A model generated the notes under the pieces. It was given only the letters and a program-made list of their open reading frames with translations. It made no database searches and had not been told where the DNA came from. From assembly GCF_021398715.1 (NCBI RefSeq), contig NZ_CP090347.1:620001-684000 (forward strand): DNA of 64,000 nucleotides. The letters run 5' to 3'. Numbering within the stretch: position 1 is the first letter of the stretch; every line of letters begins with the position of its first letter. This stretch comes from Microbacterium binotii. Lineage in GTDB: Bacteria; Actinomycetota; Actinomycetes; Actinomycetales; Microbacteriaceae. A program made the translations under genes and the position numbers. This document shows positions 26,639 to 35,215 of the stretch, piece after piece.

Positions 26639-27598
26639 GTGGCCAGTAAGACCAGGAAGAAGCGACCCGGCGTCTCGGGCAACCCCCAGAAGGCACGCGC
26701 GCAGGTCGGTCCGCGTCCGGTGCGGCGCGCAGGCGCGGGGGATTGGATCGAGGGCGCGAGGCTCCGCACACTCCCGCTCGCCGTCTCCCCGGTGCTGCTG
26801 GGCACGGGTGCGGCGCTCGTGATCGACAACGCCCTGCACTGGCTGCTCGCGCTCGGCTGCCTGGCTGTCGCCGTCCTCCTGCAGATCGGCGTGAACTTCG
26901 CCAACGACTACAGTGACGGCGTCCGCGGCACGGACGACTTCCGCGTCGGACCCGCGCGTCTGACGGGCGCCGGCAAGGCGAAGCCGCGCACGGTGCTGAT
27001 CGTGGCGCTGACCTTCTTCGCCCTGGCCGCGCTGGCAGGCCTCGCGCTCACCATCCGCACGCAGCAGTGGTGGTTCCTGGCCGTGGGTGCCGTCTGCATC
27101 ATCGGGGCGTGGTTCTACACCGGCGGCAAGCGGCCCTACGGCTACGCGGGGCTCGGCGAGGTCGTCGTCTTCGTGTTCTTCGGGCTCGTCGCGACCCTCG
27201 GCACGACCTGGGTGCAGGTGCAGGCGCTGCCGCAGGAGGCCTGGTTCGGCGCGGTCGCCGCGGGTCTGTTCGCCTGCGCCGTGCTGCTGGCCAACAACCT
27301 GCGCGACATCGAGCCCGACAAGAAGGCGGGCAAGAAGACACTGAGCGTGCGGATCGGCAAGCGGGCGACGCAGGTGCTGTTCACCGTGATCGTGCTCGTG
27401 CCCTTCGCGATCTCGATCTTCCTGGCGCTGTTCTACCCGCCGGCATGGCTCACGCTGCTCGTGCTGCTGCTGGTGCTTCCCGCGGTGCTGATCGTGTGGA
27501 CGTATCGCGAGCCGAAGGAGCTGGTGGTCGCGCTGAGTCTCACCTCGCTCGGCTCGCTGGCCTACGCGGCGCTGGTCTTCTGGGCTCTCCACGGCTGA
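26639..27598 (+). CDS. menA: 1,4-dihydroxy-2-naphthoate polyprenyltransferase
   Basis: 319 residues. UbiA-type integral membrane prenyltransferase joining the naphthoate ring to a polyprenyl chain. First Asp-rich motif NFANDYSDGVRGTD, second NNLRDIEPDKKAGKKTL, with eight or so transmembrane helices. The first 35 residues are basic and cytosolic. The GTG start is favoured by the upstream TAGGAT box; the frame runs further upstream without family resemblance. Confidence 0.94.
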   Translation: MASKTRKKRPGVSGNPQKARAQVGPRPVRRAGAGDWIEGARLRTLPLAVSPVLLGTGAALVIDNALHWLLALGCLAVAVLLQIGVNFANDYSDGVRGTDDFRVGPARLTGAGKAKPRTVLIVALTFFALAALAGLALTIRTQQWWFLAVGAVCIIGAWFYTGGKRPYGYAGLGEVVVFVFFGLVATLGTTWVQVQALPQEAWFGAVAAGLFACAVLLANNLRDIEPDKKAGKKTLSVRIGKRATQVLFTVIVLVPFAISIFLALFYPPAWLTLLVLLLVLPAVLIVWTYREPKELVVALSLTSLGSLAYAALVFWALHG

Positions 27599-27611
27599 GC
27601 GGCGGACGGTG

Positions 27612-28037
27612 ATGGTCCTCGTCGCGGACACCGACCCGGCTCGGCTCGACCGCGCCTGGATCTGGCGGATGCTCTCGAGCGAGGTGTACTGGCATCGGTG
27701 GCGCTCACGGGAGCAGATCGAGCAGCAGATCGACGGAGCCTGGCGTGTGGTGGGCGTGTACGACGACGTCACCGGCTCGCAGGTGGGCTTCGCGCGCGCG
27801 GTGTCGGACGGCGTCAACGACGCCTATCTCGCCGACGTCGTGGTGGACCCCTCCGTGCGCGGGGCCGGCGCCGGCAAGCTCCTCGTGCGCACCATGATCG
27901 ACGAAGGTCCCGGTGCCGAGTTCCGCTGGACGCTGTTCACCGGCGACGCGCACGGCCTGTACCGGCAGTTCGGTTTCGACACCCCCGACGCGACGGCGAT
28001 GGTCCGCCCCGGCTCGCGGCGGGTGCGCGAGGGCTGA
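27612..28037 (+). CDS. GNAT-family N-acetyltransferase
   Basis: 141 residues. Acetyl-CoA loop VVDPSVRGAGAGKLLVRTM, and the C-terminal GLYRQFGFDTPDATAMVR typical of small GNATs. The substrate is unknown. An in-frame GTG lies at 27609, directly before the ATG. It lies inside the menaquinone cluster but has no evident role there. Confidence 0.88.
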   Translation: MVLVADTDPARLDRAWIWRMLSSEVYWHRWRSREQIEQQIDGAWRVVGVYDDVTGSQVGFARAVSDGVNDAYLADVVVDPSVRGAGAGKLLVRTMIDEGPGAEFRWTLFTGDAHGLYRQFGFDTPDATAMVRPGSRRVREG

Positions 28038-28041
28038 GGAC

Positions 28042-28308
28042 TCAGTCCCCGGATGCGGCGTCTTCCGCCTCGGCGTCGTCGGCACCGAGCGGGCGGCGCG
28101 GCTCGCGGGGCTTGCCGAGATCGGCCGTCGCCTCCGCCAAGGGGCGGCGCAGGAAGAGGATGGACAGGCTCAGCCCGATCAGCGCGGCGAAGATGGCCGC
28201 GAGCCAGTACAGCTCCCGGAACACGGGCAAGAGCATGAGGATCGCGAACGGCACGAGGAACGCGAGAACGCGCAGCACCGAGTAGACGATCGCGGGACGG
28301 GCCTTCAC
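28042..28308 (-). CDS. DUF4229 two-helix membrane protein
   Basis: 88 residues. Starts KARPAIVYSVLRVLAFL; two hydrophobic helices (about 8-30 and 34-52) and an acidic tail ending EDAASGD. The pattern matches the DUF4229 family of actinobacteria. It is often seen near menaquinone genes, as here between menA and menD; function unknown. Convergent with the GNAT gene (4 bp apart). Confidence 0.75.
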   Translation of the reverse strand: MKARPAIVYSVLRVLAFLVPFAILMLLPVFRELYWLAAIFAALIGLSLSILFLRRPLAEATADLGKPREPRRPLGADDAEAEDAASGD

Positions 28309-28366
28309 CCCCTCATCCTACGCGTCGAGCGCCTGCGCTCTCGGGGCCCGTGCAGGCCGCGCGGCC

Positions 28367-28372
28367 TAGGAT
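28367..28372 (+). promoter_or_regulatory. -10 box of PLDc_N-type gene and menD, leaderless
   Basis: TAGGAT lies 6 nt before the ATG at 28379; menD follows 1 bp after that gene. Confidence 0.5.
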
Positions 28373-28378
28373 GGGGGA

Positions 28379-28765
28379 ATGGTCCGGCTCCTGCTCATTC
28401 TGGCGCTGGTTGCCGTCGTCTTCTGGGTCTACACGGTCGTGGACTGCGCGGTGCAACCGGCCTCGCGTCACCGCGGCGTCAGCAAGGGCACCTGGCTGGT
28501 CATCGTGATCCTGCTGCCCGTCGTTGGCGGCATCCTGTGGTTCGTGACGGGGCGCGCGCGCAAGAACGCGGCGCCGGTGCGGCGGGCACCCGACGACGAT
28601 CCGGACTTCCTCCGCACGATCGGCTCGATCAGCGACCAGGACGAGCGCATCCGTCGCTTGGAGGAGGAGCTGGCACAGCTCGACTCCGACGACGAGACCC
28701 CCCGCTCGCCGGAGGCACCGGGACATCCCGCGCCGCGTCGGCCCGACGAGGACGAGCCGCGCTGA
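28379..28765 (+). CDS. PLDc_N-type two-helix membrane protein
   Basis: 128 residues. Two helices with the WVYTVVDCAVQ...KGTWLVIVILLPVVGGILWF pattern of the phospholipase-D-nuclease N-terminal (PLDc_N) domain. A charged coiled-coil-like tail follows (DERIRRLEEELAQL). There is no catalytic HKD domain. The stop is 1 bp from menD, so the two are co-transcribed. Confidence 0.8.
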   Translation: MVRLLLILALVAVVFWVYTVVDCAVQPASRHRGVSKGTWLVIVILLPVVGGILWFVTGRARKNAAPVRRAPDDDPDFLRTIGSISDQDERIRRLEEELAQLDSDDETPRSPEAPGHPAPRRPDEDEPR

Positions 28766-28766
28766 G

Positions 28767-30545
28767 ATGACGACGCCCGAAGACGCCGGCCGCGCGCCGG
28801 CGACGGATGCGGCTGCGGCGCTGCTCGCGCAGCTCTTGGAGCGCGGCGTCGAGCACATCGTGGTGAGCCCCGGTTCGCGGTCGCAGGCGCTCGCGCTGAT
28901 CGCCGCCGCCGCCGAGACGTCGGGGCGCGCGCGGGTGCACGTCCGCATCGACGAGCGGGTCGCGGGTTTCACCGCCCTCGGGATCGGGCGCGAATCCGGT
29001 GTTCCGGCGGTCGTGGTGTGCACGTCCGGAACCGCCGTCGCGAACCTCATGCCTGCAGCCCTCGAGGCGCATCACGCGGGCGTTCCGCTGCTGCTGCTCA
29101 CCGCAGACCGCCCGCCGGAGCTGCGCGGTGTCGGCGCGAACCAGACCACGCGGCAACCGGGGCTCTTCCAGCCGGCGACCCGTCTCGACATCGATGCTCC
29201 GGTGCCCGACGCGATCGACGCTGACGGTTCGTCCGAGCAGAGCCGTATGTTCCGCCGGCTCGCCGATGACGCGTTCGACGCCGCTCTCGGCGCCGGCACC
29301 CGCCCCGCCGGTCCCGTGCACGTCAACCTGCCCTTCCGCGAGCCGCTGGCCGGCGCCCTTCCCGCGTGGTTCGCCGTCTCCGGCGCTGACGAAACCCCCG
29401 ACGCGCAGGAGGAGGAGCCCGCATCCGGAGCGCTCTACCAGGGCGGCGGCGGGATCGGCGAGTCCGACGTCCCCGAGGAGCCCGGAGCGGCTCCGCTGCT
29501 GCTGACGCAGGGCCCGCGCACGGTCGTGATCGCCGGGGCGGATGCGGGAGTCGACGCCGAACGCGTCTCGCACGAGGGAGGCTGGCCGCTCATCGCCGAG
29601 ATCGTCAGCGGGGCCCGGTTCGGGCGCCTGCTCGTGCACGGCTACCGGCAGGCGCTGTCGGATCCCGAGCTCGGGGGACGCGTCGAGCGGGCCGTCGTGT
29701 GGGGCCATCCGACGCTGAGCCGCGAGGTCACCGCTCTGCTGCGTCGCGACGACGTCGAGGTCGTCGCGATACGGGGCCCCGGTGAGCCGTTGAACCTCAA
29801 CGGTCGCACGACCGCCGTCGATGCGGTCGCCGTCGCGCCCGGTGACGCCGATCGTGCGTGGCTGGGGGAGTGGATGCGCGCCTCCCGTGCCGCATCGGTC
29901 GATCTCTCGCCGCCCGCGCCCGACGCGGACGGCCTCGCCTCCGCCGTCCCGCGCGAGCGGCTGTCGGCGGTCTCCGCGGAACTCGGCGTGCTGCGAGCCC
30001 CGCTCGATCGAGCGGCGCTCGTCGATGCCGTGTGGCGCGCGAGCTGGCCCCACGACCGGCTGGTCTTCGGGTCCTCCCGCCTCGTCCGCGTCGCCGATCA
30101 GGTGCTGGGCGGCAAGAAGGTTCCGGTGCACGCGAATCGCGGGCTCGCCGGCATCGACGGCACGGTCGCGACCGCGACGGGCGTGGCGATCGCGAGTCAG
30201 GACGAGGGGCGCCCCGGCGTGACCAGAGTGCTGCTGGGAGATCTCGCCCTGCTGCACGATGTCGGCGCCCTGCTGCTGCCGGCGGCGGAGGCGGAGCCGC
30301 GCATCCAGGTGATCGTGGGCAACGACGGCGGCGGCACGATCTTCGACGGGCTCGAAGTCGCCCGCGTCGCGGAGGCGGCCGCCATCGACCGCGTGCAGTA
30401 CACGCCGCAGTCGGTGCGGCTGGAGCATCTCGCTCTCGCCTACGGGTGGGAGTATCGCCGGATCACGACGCGGGCCGCGCTCGACCAGGCGCTCACCTCT
30501 CCCGCCGGCGGCCGTCAGCTCATCGAGGTGCCGCTGGAGCGCTGA
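28767..30545 (+). CDS. menD: SEPHCHC synthase
   Basis: 592 residues, thiamine-diphosphate enzyme that joins isochorismate and 2-oxoglutarate. N-terminal PYR domain with the PGSRSQALALIAA signature and catalytic glutamate region RIDERVAGF. The C-terminal PP domain has the cofactor motif GNDGGGTIF. The middle domain contains an acidic insert near residues 210-235. The length fits the family. ATG at 28767. Confidence 0.95.
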   Translation: MTTPEDAGRAPATDAAAALLAQLLERGVEHIVVSPGSRSQALALIAAAAETSGRARVHVRIDERVAGFTALGIGRESGVPAVVVCTSGTAVANLMPAALEAHHAGVPLLLLTADRPPELRGVGANQTTRQPGLFQPATRLDIDAPVPDAIDADGSSEQSRMFRRLADDAFDAALGAGTRPAGPVHVNLPFREPLAGALPAWFAVSGADETPDAQEEEPASGALYQGGGGIGESDVPEEPGAAPLLLTQGPRTVVIAGADAGVDAERVSHEGGWPLIAEIVSGARFGRLLVHGYRQALSDPELGGRVERAVVWGHPTLSREVTALLRRDDVEVVAIRGPGEPLNLNGRTTAVDAVAVAPGDADRAWLGEWMRASRAASVDLSPPAPDADGLASAVPRERLSAVSAELGVLRAPLDRAALVDAVWRASWPHDRLVFGSSRLVRVADQVLGGKKVPVHANRGLAGIDGTVATATGVAIASQDEGRPGVTRVLLGDLALLHDVGALLLPAAEAEPRIQVIVGNDGGGTIFDGLEVARVAEAAAIDRVQYTPQSVRLEHLALAYGWEYRRITTRAALDQALTSPAGGRQLIEVPLER

Positions 30546-30549
30546 GCGC

Positions 30550-31794
30550 TCAGGCCAGAGCCTCGACGATCGGGCGGAACTTCACCCGCGTCTCGAGCAG
30601 CTCGGACTCGGGATCGCTCGCGGCGACGATACCCGCACCGGCATACGCGGTGAGGGAGACATCGCCGCCCGCGTCCGGGGTGTCGAACTGGGCGCAGCGC
30701 AGGGCGATGGCCCACTCTCCGTCGCCGTCCTGGTCGATCCATCCCACAGGGCCCGCGTACCGACCGCGGTCGAAGGGCTCCAGGCGGCGGATGACATCGA
30801 GCGCGGCGGACGTGGGGGTTCCGGCGACGGCCGCCGTCGGGTGCAGCGCCGCGACGAGATCCAGCGACGACGCCGTGTCGGAGAGCGCACCCTCGACGTC
30901 GGTCGCCAGGTGCCAGACGTTCGGCAGCTTGAGGGTGAACGGCTGCTCGCTCGAGCGCAGCGCGCGGGTGTGCGGTTCGAGCGCGGCCAGAACGCTGCGC
31001 ACCGCGAACTGATGCTCGTCCTGATCCTTGGTGCTCGTGGCGAGCGCGAGGGCGGCGGCGGCATCCGCATCCGGATCCGCGCCGCGTGCCGCCGTGCCCG
31101 CGAGCACGCGGGCGGTGACGGTGCCCTGCTCGACGGTCACGAGGGTCTCGGGGCTGGCGCCGATCAGCCCGTCGACCGCGAAGGCCCACGTGTCGGGGTA
31201 GCCGGATGCGAGGGCGCGCACAAGCCGGCGCAGGTCGGAGCCGGCGGGCACGGTGCCCGCGAGGTCTCGCGCGAGGACGACCTTGCTGACCTCGCCCGCG
31301 GCGATCGCCGCGACGGCCTCGCGTACCGAGGCGATGTAGCCGGCCGGATGCTGACGGCCGGGTCCCAGGGTCGCGGACCAGTGCGCACCGTAGGGCGTCG
31401 CCGCGGGGGCGAGGGCGGCCTCGTCGCTCCAGCGGATGCGGGTGAGCCAGGAGCGCCCGTCGCGGCGTCCGATGACGACGCGGGGAACGAGCAGGGCGCC
31501 GGGCCGGGCGGAGCGGCGGTCGAAGGGCAGGGCGCCGAAGGCGACGAGGCCCGTGCCGGGGATCTCGAGCGGGTCGTTGACGACGGCGGCGGCGGCGACC
31601 TCGCGCCACCGATCGGCGCGCGCGTCGGCGTCGGAGGCGAAGGGCAGGGCGAGCGGCTCGCCGAGACCCACCATTCCCTCGCCCCGGCGCTGCCACACGA
31701 GCGGGCGGGCGGGGTCGGTGAAGGCGAGCAGGTCGTCGATCGGGTCGATCTCGCGGGTCTCGACGAGCAGCCGAGGACGCGAGGCACGAATCAC
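30550..31794 (-). CDS. menF: isochorismate synthase
   Basis: 414 residues of the chorismate-binding family; commits chorismate to menaquinone. Seen are KVVLARDLAG, SPETLVTVEQGTVTARVLAGT, STKDQDEHQF, LHPTAAVAGTPT and the catalytic PVGWIDQDGDGEWAIALR. GTG 31794 follows TAGGCT (31801-31806, minus strand) by 6 nt. Convergent with menD, 4 bp between stops. Confidence 0.92.
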   Translation of the reverse strand: MIRASRPRLLVETREIDPIDDLLAFTDPARPLVWQRRGEGMVGLGEPLALPFASDADARADRWREVAAAAVVNDPLEIPGTGLVAFGALPFDRRSARPGALLVPRVVIGRRDGRSWLTRIRWSDEAALAPAATPYGAHWSATLGPGRQHPAGYIASVREAVAAIAAGEVSKVVLARDLAGTVPAGSDLRRLVRALASGYPDTWAFAVDGLIGASPETLVTVEQGTVTARVLAGTAARGADPDADAAAALALATSTKDQDEHQFAVRSVLAALEPHTRALRSSEQPFTLKLPNVWHLATDVEGALSDTASSLDLVAALHPTAAVAGTPTSAALDVIRRLEPFDRGRYAGPVGWIDQDGDGEWAIALRCAQFDTPDAGGDVSLTAYAGAGIVAASDPESELLETRVKFRPIVEALA

Positions 31795-31800
31795 CCTCCC

Positions 31801-31806
31801 AGCCTA
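31801..31806 (-). promoter_or_regulatory. -10 box of menF, leaderless
   Basis: TAGGCT on the minus strand, exactly 6 nt before the GTG at 31794. Confidence 0.55.
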
Positions 31807-31857
31807 GACTCGCCCCGCTCGAGGAAGGCCCAGCGAGAGGGGGGCGCACGCACGCCT

Positions 31858-31863
31858 TAGGCT
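31858..31863 (+). promoter_or_regulatory. -10 box of menG, leaderless
   Basis: TAGGCT, exactly 6 nt before the GTG at 31870; divergent from the menF promoter about 55 bp away. Confidence 0.55.
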
Positions 31864-31869
31864 GGTGAT

Positions 31870-32610
31870 GTGACCGAGAGCCCTGACCAGCACCGCGCCG
31901 ACCTCGGCAAGGATCCGGGCCGTGTCAGCGGCATGTTCGACGAGGTCGCCGCCGGCTACGACCGCACCAACACGGTGCTCAGCCTCGGCAACGACCGGCT
32001 GTGGCGCGTCGCGGCGACGCGCGCGATCGCGCCGCGCGCCGGCCAGCGCATCCTCGACCTCGCCGCCGGCACCGGCGCGAGCGCCGTGGCGCTGGCCCGC
32101 AGCGGCGCGGAGGTGGTCGCCGCCGACTTCTCGCCCGGGATGATCGCCGAGGGCGTCCGGCGCCACGGGCACATCATGAACCTCACCTTCCAGGAGGCGG
32201 ATGCCACCGCCCTCCCGTTCGAAGACGCGTCGTTCGACACCGTCACGATCTCGTTCGGCCTGCGCAACGTCAACGACCCGCACGCGGCGCTCGCCGAGAT
32301 GCGCCGCGTGACCAAGCCCGGTGGCCGACTCGTGGTGTGCGAGTTCTCGCACCCGCCGCACCCGCTGTTCGCCGGCCTCTACCGCTTCTACAACGACCGT
32401 GTCCTACCCGTCGTGGCGCGTGGCGTCAGTTCGAACGCGGACGCCTACGACTATCTCAACGAGTCGATCAAGGACTGGCCCGACCAGCGCACTCTCAGCG
32501 GCTGGATCCGGGATGCGGGCTGGGTCGACGTCGCGCACCGCGACCTCACCTTCGGCATCGTGGCGCTGCACCGCGCGCGTGCGCCGTTCGCCGAGCCCGC
32601 ACAGAACTGA
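31870..32610 (+). CDS. menG: demethylmenaquinone C-methyltransferase (UbiE/MenG)
   Basis: 246 residues of the class I SAM-methyltransferase fold. The glycine-rich SAM site DLAAGTGASAVALA is present, then SFDTVTISFGLRNVNDPHAAL and the UbiE signature RVTKPGGRLVVCEFS. It performs the last methylation of menaquinone. The start is set by the leaderless promoter. Confidence 0.94.
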   Translation: MTESPDQHRADLGKDPGRVSGMFDEVAAGYDRTNTVLSLGNDRLWRVAATRAIAPRAGQRILDLAAGTGASAVALARSGAEVVAADFSPGMIAEGVRRHGHIMNLTFQEADATALPFEDASFDTVTISFGLRNVNDPHAALAEMRRVTKPGGRLVVCEFSHPPHPLFAGLYRFYNDRVLPVVARGVSSNADAYDYLNESIKDWPDQRTLSGWIRDAGWVDVAHRDLTFGIVALHRARAPFAEPAQN

Positions 32611-32646
32611 GGGCCCGCAGCGGGGCGAGCCTCTCCGGCCCGCGGG

Positions 32647-32652
32647 TAGGCT
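32647..32652 (+). promoter_or_regulatory. -10 box of polyprenyl synthase gene, leaderless
   Basis: TAGGCT, exactly 6 nt before the GTG at 32659. Confidence 0.55.
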
Positions 32653-32658
32653 AGAGGA

Positions 32659-33720
32659 GTGACACGGAGCCCCTCTGCGCCTGGCGCGCACCTCGCGAGC
32701 AGACTCGGCCTCGCCGACCGTGTCTTCGCCGGTCCCGTTTCCCGCCGACTTCAGAAGACCGTCGAAGACGGCCTGGCCAAGGTCGAGGCCCACCTCGCCG
32801 ATGAGCTGCACGTGGCCGATGCCCTCGCCGACGCCACGAGCCGTTACCTCTACGAGGCCGGCGGCAAGCGCGTGCGTCCGATGCTGACGGTGCTCACCGC
32901 GCAGCTGGGTGACGGCGTCAACGAGCAGGTCATCGATGCCGCATCCGCTCTCGAGCTGACCCACCTCGGATCGCTGTACCACGACGACGTCATGGACGGT
33001 GCGGACGTGCGCCGGGGTGTGCCCGCCGCGCACTCCGTCTGGGGCAACAGCGTCGCCATCCTCACCGGAGACCTGCTGTTCTCCCGCGCGAGCCAGATCA
33101 TGTCCCGCCTGGGCGACAAGGCCATGAAGCTGCAGGCCGACACCTTCGAGCGGCTCGTTCTCGGGCAGATGCACGAGACCGTCGGTCTTCAGGCGGGCGA
33201 CGACCCCGTCGACTTCTACCTGCAGGTGCTGAGCGACAAGACGGGCTCGCTCATCGCAGCCTCCGCGCAGGCCGGTGTCCTCTTCTCGCACGCCCCCCTC
33301 GCCTACGAAGAGCCGCTGCTGACCTTCGGAGAGAAGGTCGGTGTGGCCTTCCAACTGCTCGACGACGTCATCGACCTTTCGGCGGATGCGGCCGAGACCG
33401 GCAAGGTGCCCGGCACCGACCTGCGCGCGGGCGTGCCGACCATGCCGTATCTGTTGCTCGGACGCCTCGACGATCCGGCATCCGTCGACCTGCTCGTGCG
33501 CATCGACGCGGGCGTTGCGCAGATCGCCGACGGGGCCGACCCGGCGCTGCTGGACGATCCGCTGGCCGAGCTGCGCGAGCACGCGGCCACCGAGCAGACC
33601 CTGGCGCTCGCGCACGAATGGTCGGACGCGGCGGTCGCCGCCCTGGAGCCGCTCCCGCGCGGTGCGGTCCGCGAGGCGCTCACGCGGTTCGCCGACGCCG
33701 TCGCCGACCGCAGCAGCTGA
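32659..33720 (+). CDS. trans-polyprenyl diphosphate synthase (menaquinone side chain)
   Basis: 353 residues. First Asp-rich motif DDVMDGADVRRG and second DDVIDLSAD, with GGKRVRPML upstream; all catalytic elements of the IspA/IspB family are present. Chain length cannot be read reliably, but its place beside menG suggests the prenyl tail for MenA. No small partner subunit gene is seen nearby. Confidence 0.9.
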   Translation: MTRSPSAPGAHLASRLGLADRVFAGPVSRRLQKTVEDGLAKVEAHLADELHVADALADATSRYLYEAGGKRVRPMLTVLTAQLGDGVNEQVIDAASALELTHLGSLYHDDVMDGADVRRGVPAAHSVWGNSVAILTGDLLFSRASQIMSRLGDKAMKLQADTFERLVLGQMHETVGLQAGDDPVDFYLQVLSDKTGSLIAASAQAGVLFSHAPLAYEEPLLTFGEKVGVAFQLLDDVIDLSADAAETGKVPGTDLRAGVPTMPYLLLGRLDDPASVDLLVRIDAGVAQIADGADPALLDDPLAELREHAATEQTLALAHEWSDAAVAALEPLPRGAVREALTRFADAVADRSS

Positions 33721-33791
33721 TCTCCGCGCCTGCGAACCAGAGCGCTCGAGGCGTCGCCACCGACGCCGCCGTATCCCTCGAAAGGACTCCC

Positions 33792-35165
33792 ATGACCAAG
33801 CTCCGGCTGGCCATCGTCGGCGCAGGACCCGCGGGTATCTACGCGGCCGACATCCTCCTGAAGGCAGAGCGCGCGTTCGACGTCTCGATCGATCTGTTCG
33901 AGCACCTCCCCGCGCCCTACGGCCTCGTGCGCTACGGCGTCGCCCCCGACCACCCTCGTATCAAGGGCGTGATCACGGCCCTCCGCGACGTGCTCGACCG
34001 TGGCGACATCCGCCTGTTCGGCAACGTGCGCTTCGGTGAGGACATCACCCTCGACGACCTCAAGAAGCACTACAACGCGGTGATCTTCGCCACCGGCGCC
34101 ATCCGCGACGCCGACCTGGACATCCCCGGCATCGACGCGGAGGGCTCCTACGGCGCGGCGGACTTCGTGAGCTGGTTCGACGGGCACCCCGACGTGCCGC
34201 GCACCTGGCCGCTGGATGCCACCTCGGTCGCCGTCATCGGTAACGGCAACGTCGCCCTCGACATCACGCGCATGCTCGCCAAGCACGCCGTCGATCTGCT
34301 GCCGACCGAGATCCCGGAGAACGTGCACGCCGGGCTCGAGGCCTCGACCATCACCGATGTCCACGTGTTCGGACGCCGCGGCCCCGCCCAGGTGAAGTTC
34401 ACGCCGCTCGAACTGCGCGAGCTCGGCGAGCTGCGCGACGTCGACATGGTCGTCTACGACGAGGACTTCGACTACGACGAGGCGTCGCTCGCCGCGATCG
34501 CGAGCAACAAGCAGGTCAAGGTCATCGACCGCGTGCTGCAGGAGTGGCGCACCCGTCCGGGTGCGAACGGCGCCGGCGGCGAGGCCTCTCGGCGCCTGCA
34601 CCTGCACTTCTGGGCCAAGCCCGTCGAGGTCAAGAAGGATGCGGCGGGCCGCGTCGCGGCGCTGGTCTACGAGCGCACGCGTCCCGACGGCGAGGGCGGC
34701 GTCGCCGGTACGGGCGAGCTGCGCGAGGTTCCGATCCAGCAGCTGTACCGCGCGGTCGGCTACTTCGGCTCGCCGCTTCCCGGCGTCCCGTTCGACGAGC
34801 GCCATGGGGTGATCCCGAACCTCGAGGGTCAGGTGCTCCACCCCGATTCGAACGAGGTCGTCCCCGGCGTCTACGCGACCGGCTGGATCAAGCGCGGACC
34901 CGTCGGCCTGATCGGTCACACCAAGTCCGACGCGATGGAGACCGTGCGCCACCTCATCAACGGCCAGGCTTCGTGGTGGCAGCCCGAGGATGCCTCCCCG
35001 GAGGCGGTCCCCGCCCTGCTCGCCGAGCGCGGCGTGCGCTGGACCGACCTCGAGGGGTGGCACCGGCTCGACGAGCACGAGATCGCCCTCGGCGCTCCCG
35101 CCGAGCGTGCGCGCATCAAGGTCGTGCCGCGCGACGAGATGGTGGCGATCTCGCGCGGCGAGTGA
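33792..35165 (+). CDS. FprA-type ferredoxin/NADP+ reductase
   Basis: 457 residues of the adrenodoxin-reductase-like family. FAD site AIVGAGPAGIYAADIL, NADP site AVIGNGNVALDITRML, and the conserved YGLVRYGVAPDH and GWIKRGPVGLIGHTKSDA segments. Transfers electrons between NADPH and ferredoxin. ATG 33792 has AAAGGA upstream. It follows the polyprenyl synthase gene by about 70 bp. Confidence 0.92.
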   Translation: MTKLRLAIVGAGPAGIYAADILLKAERAFDVSIDLFEHLPAPYGLVRYGVAPDHPRIKGVITALRDVLDRGDIRLFGNVRFGEDITLDDLKKHYNAVIFATGAIRDADLDIPGIDAEGSYGAADFVSWFDGHPDVPRTWPLDATSVAVIGNGNVALDITRMLAKHAVDLLPTEIPENVHAGLEASTITDVHVFGRRGPAQVKFTPLELRELGELRDVDMVVYDEDFDYDEASLAAIASNKQVKVIDRVLQEWRTRPGANGAGGEASRRLHLHFWAKPVEVKKDAAGRVAALVYERTRPDGEGGVAGTGELREVPIQQLYRAVGYFGSPLPGVPFDERHGVIPNLEGQVLHPDSNEVVPGVYATGWIKRGPVGLIGHTKSDAMETVRHLINGQASWWQPEDASPEAVPALLAERGVRWTDLEGWHRLDEHEIALGAPAERARIKVVPRDEMVAISRGE

Positions 35166-35203
35166 GCTCGCGACCGATCGGTCGCTTCCCGGACGCGCGT
35201 CGC

Positions 35204-35209
35204 TAGGCT
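35204..35209 (+). promoter_or_regulatory. -10 box of hydrolase gene, leaderless
   Basis: TAGGCT, exactly 6 nt before the ATG at 35216. Confidence 0.55.
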
Positions 35210-35215
35210 GACGGC

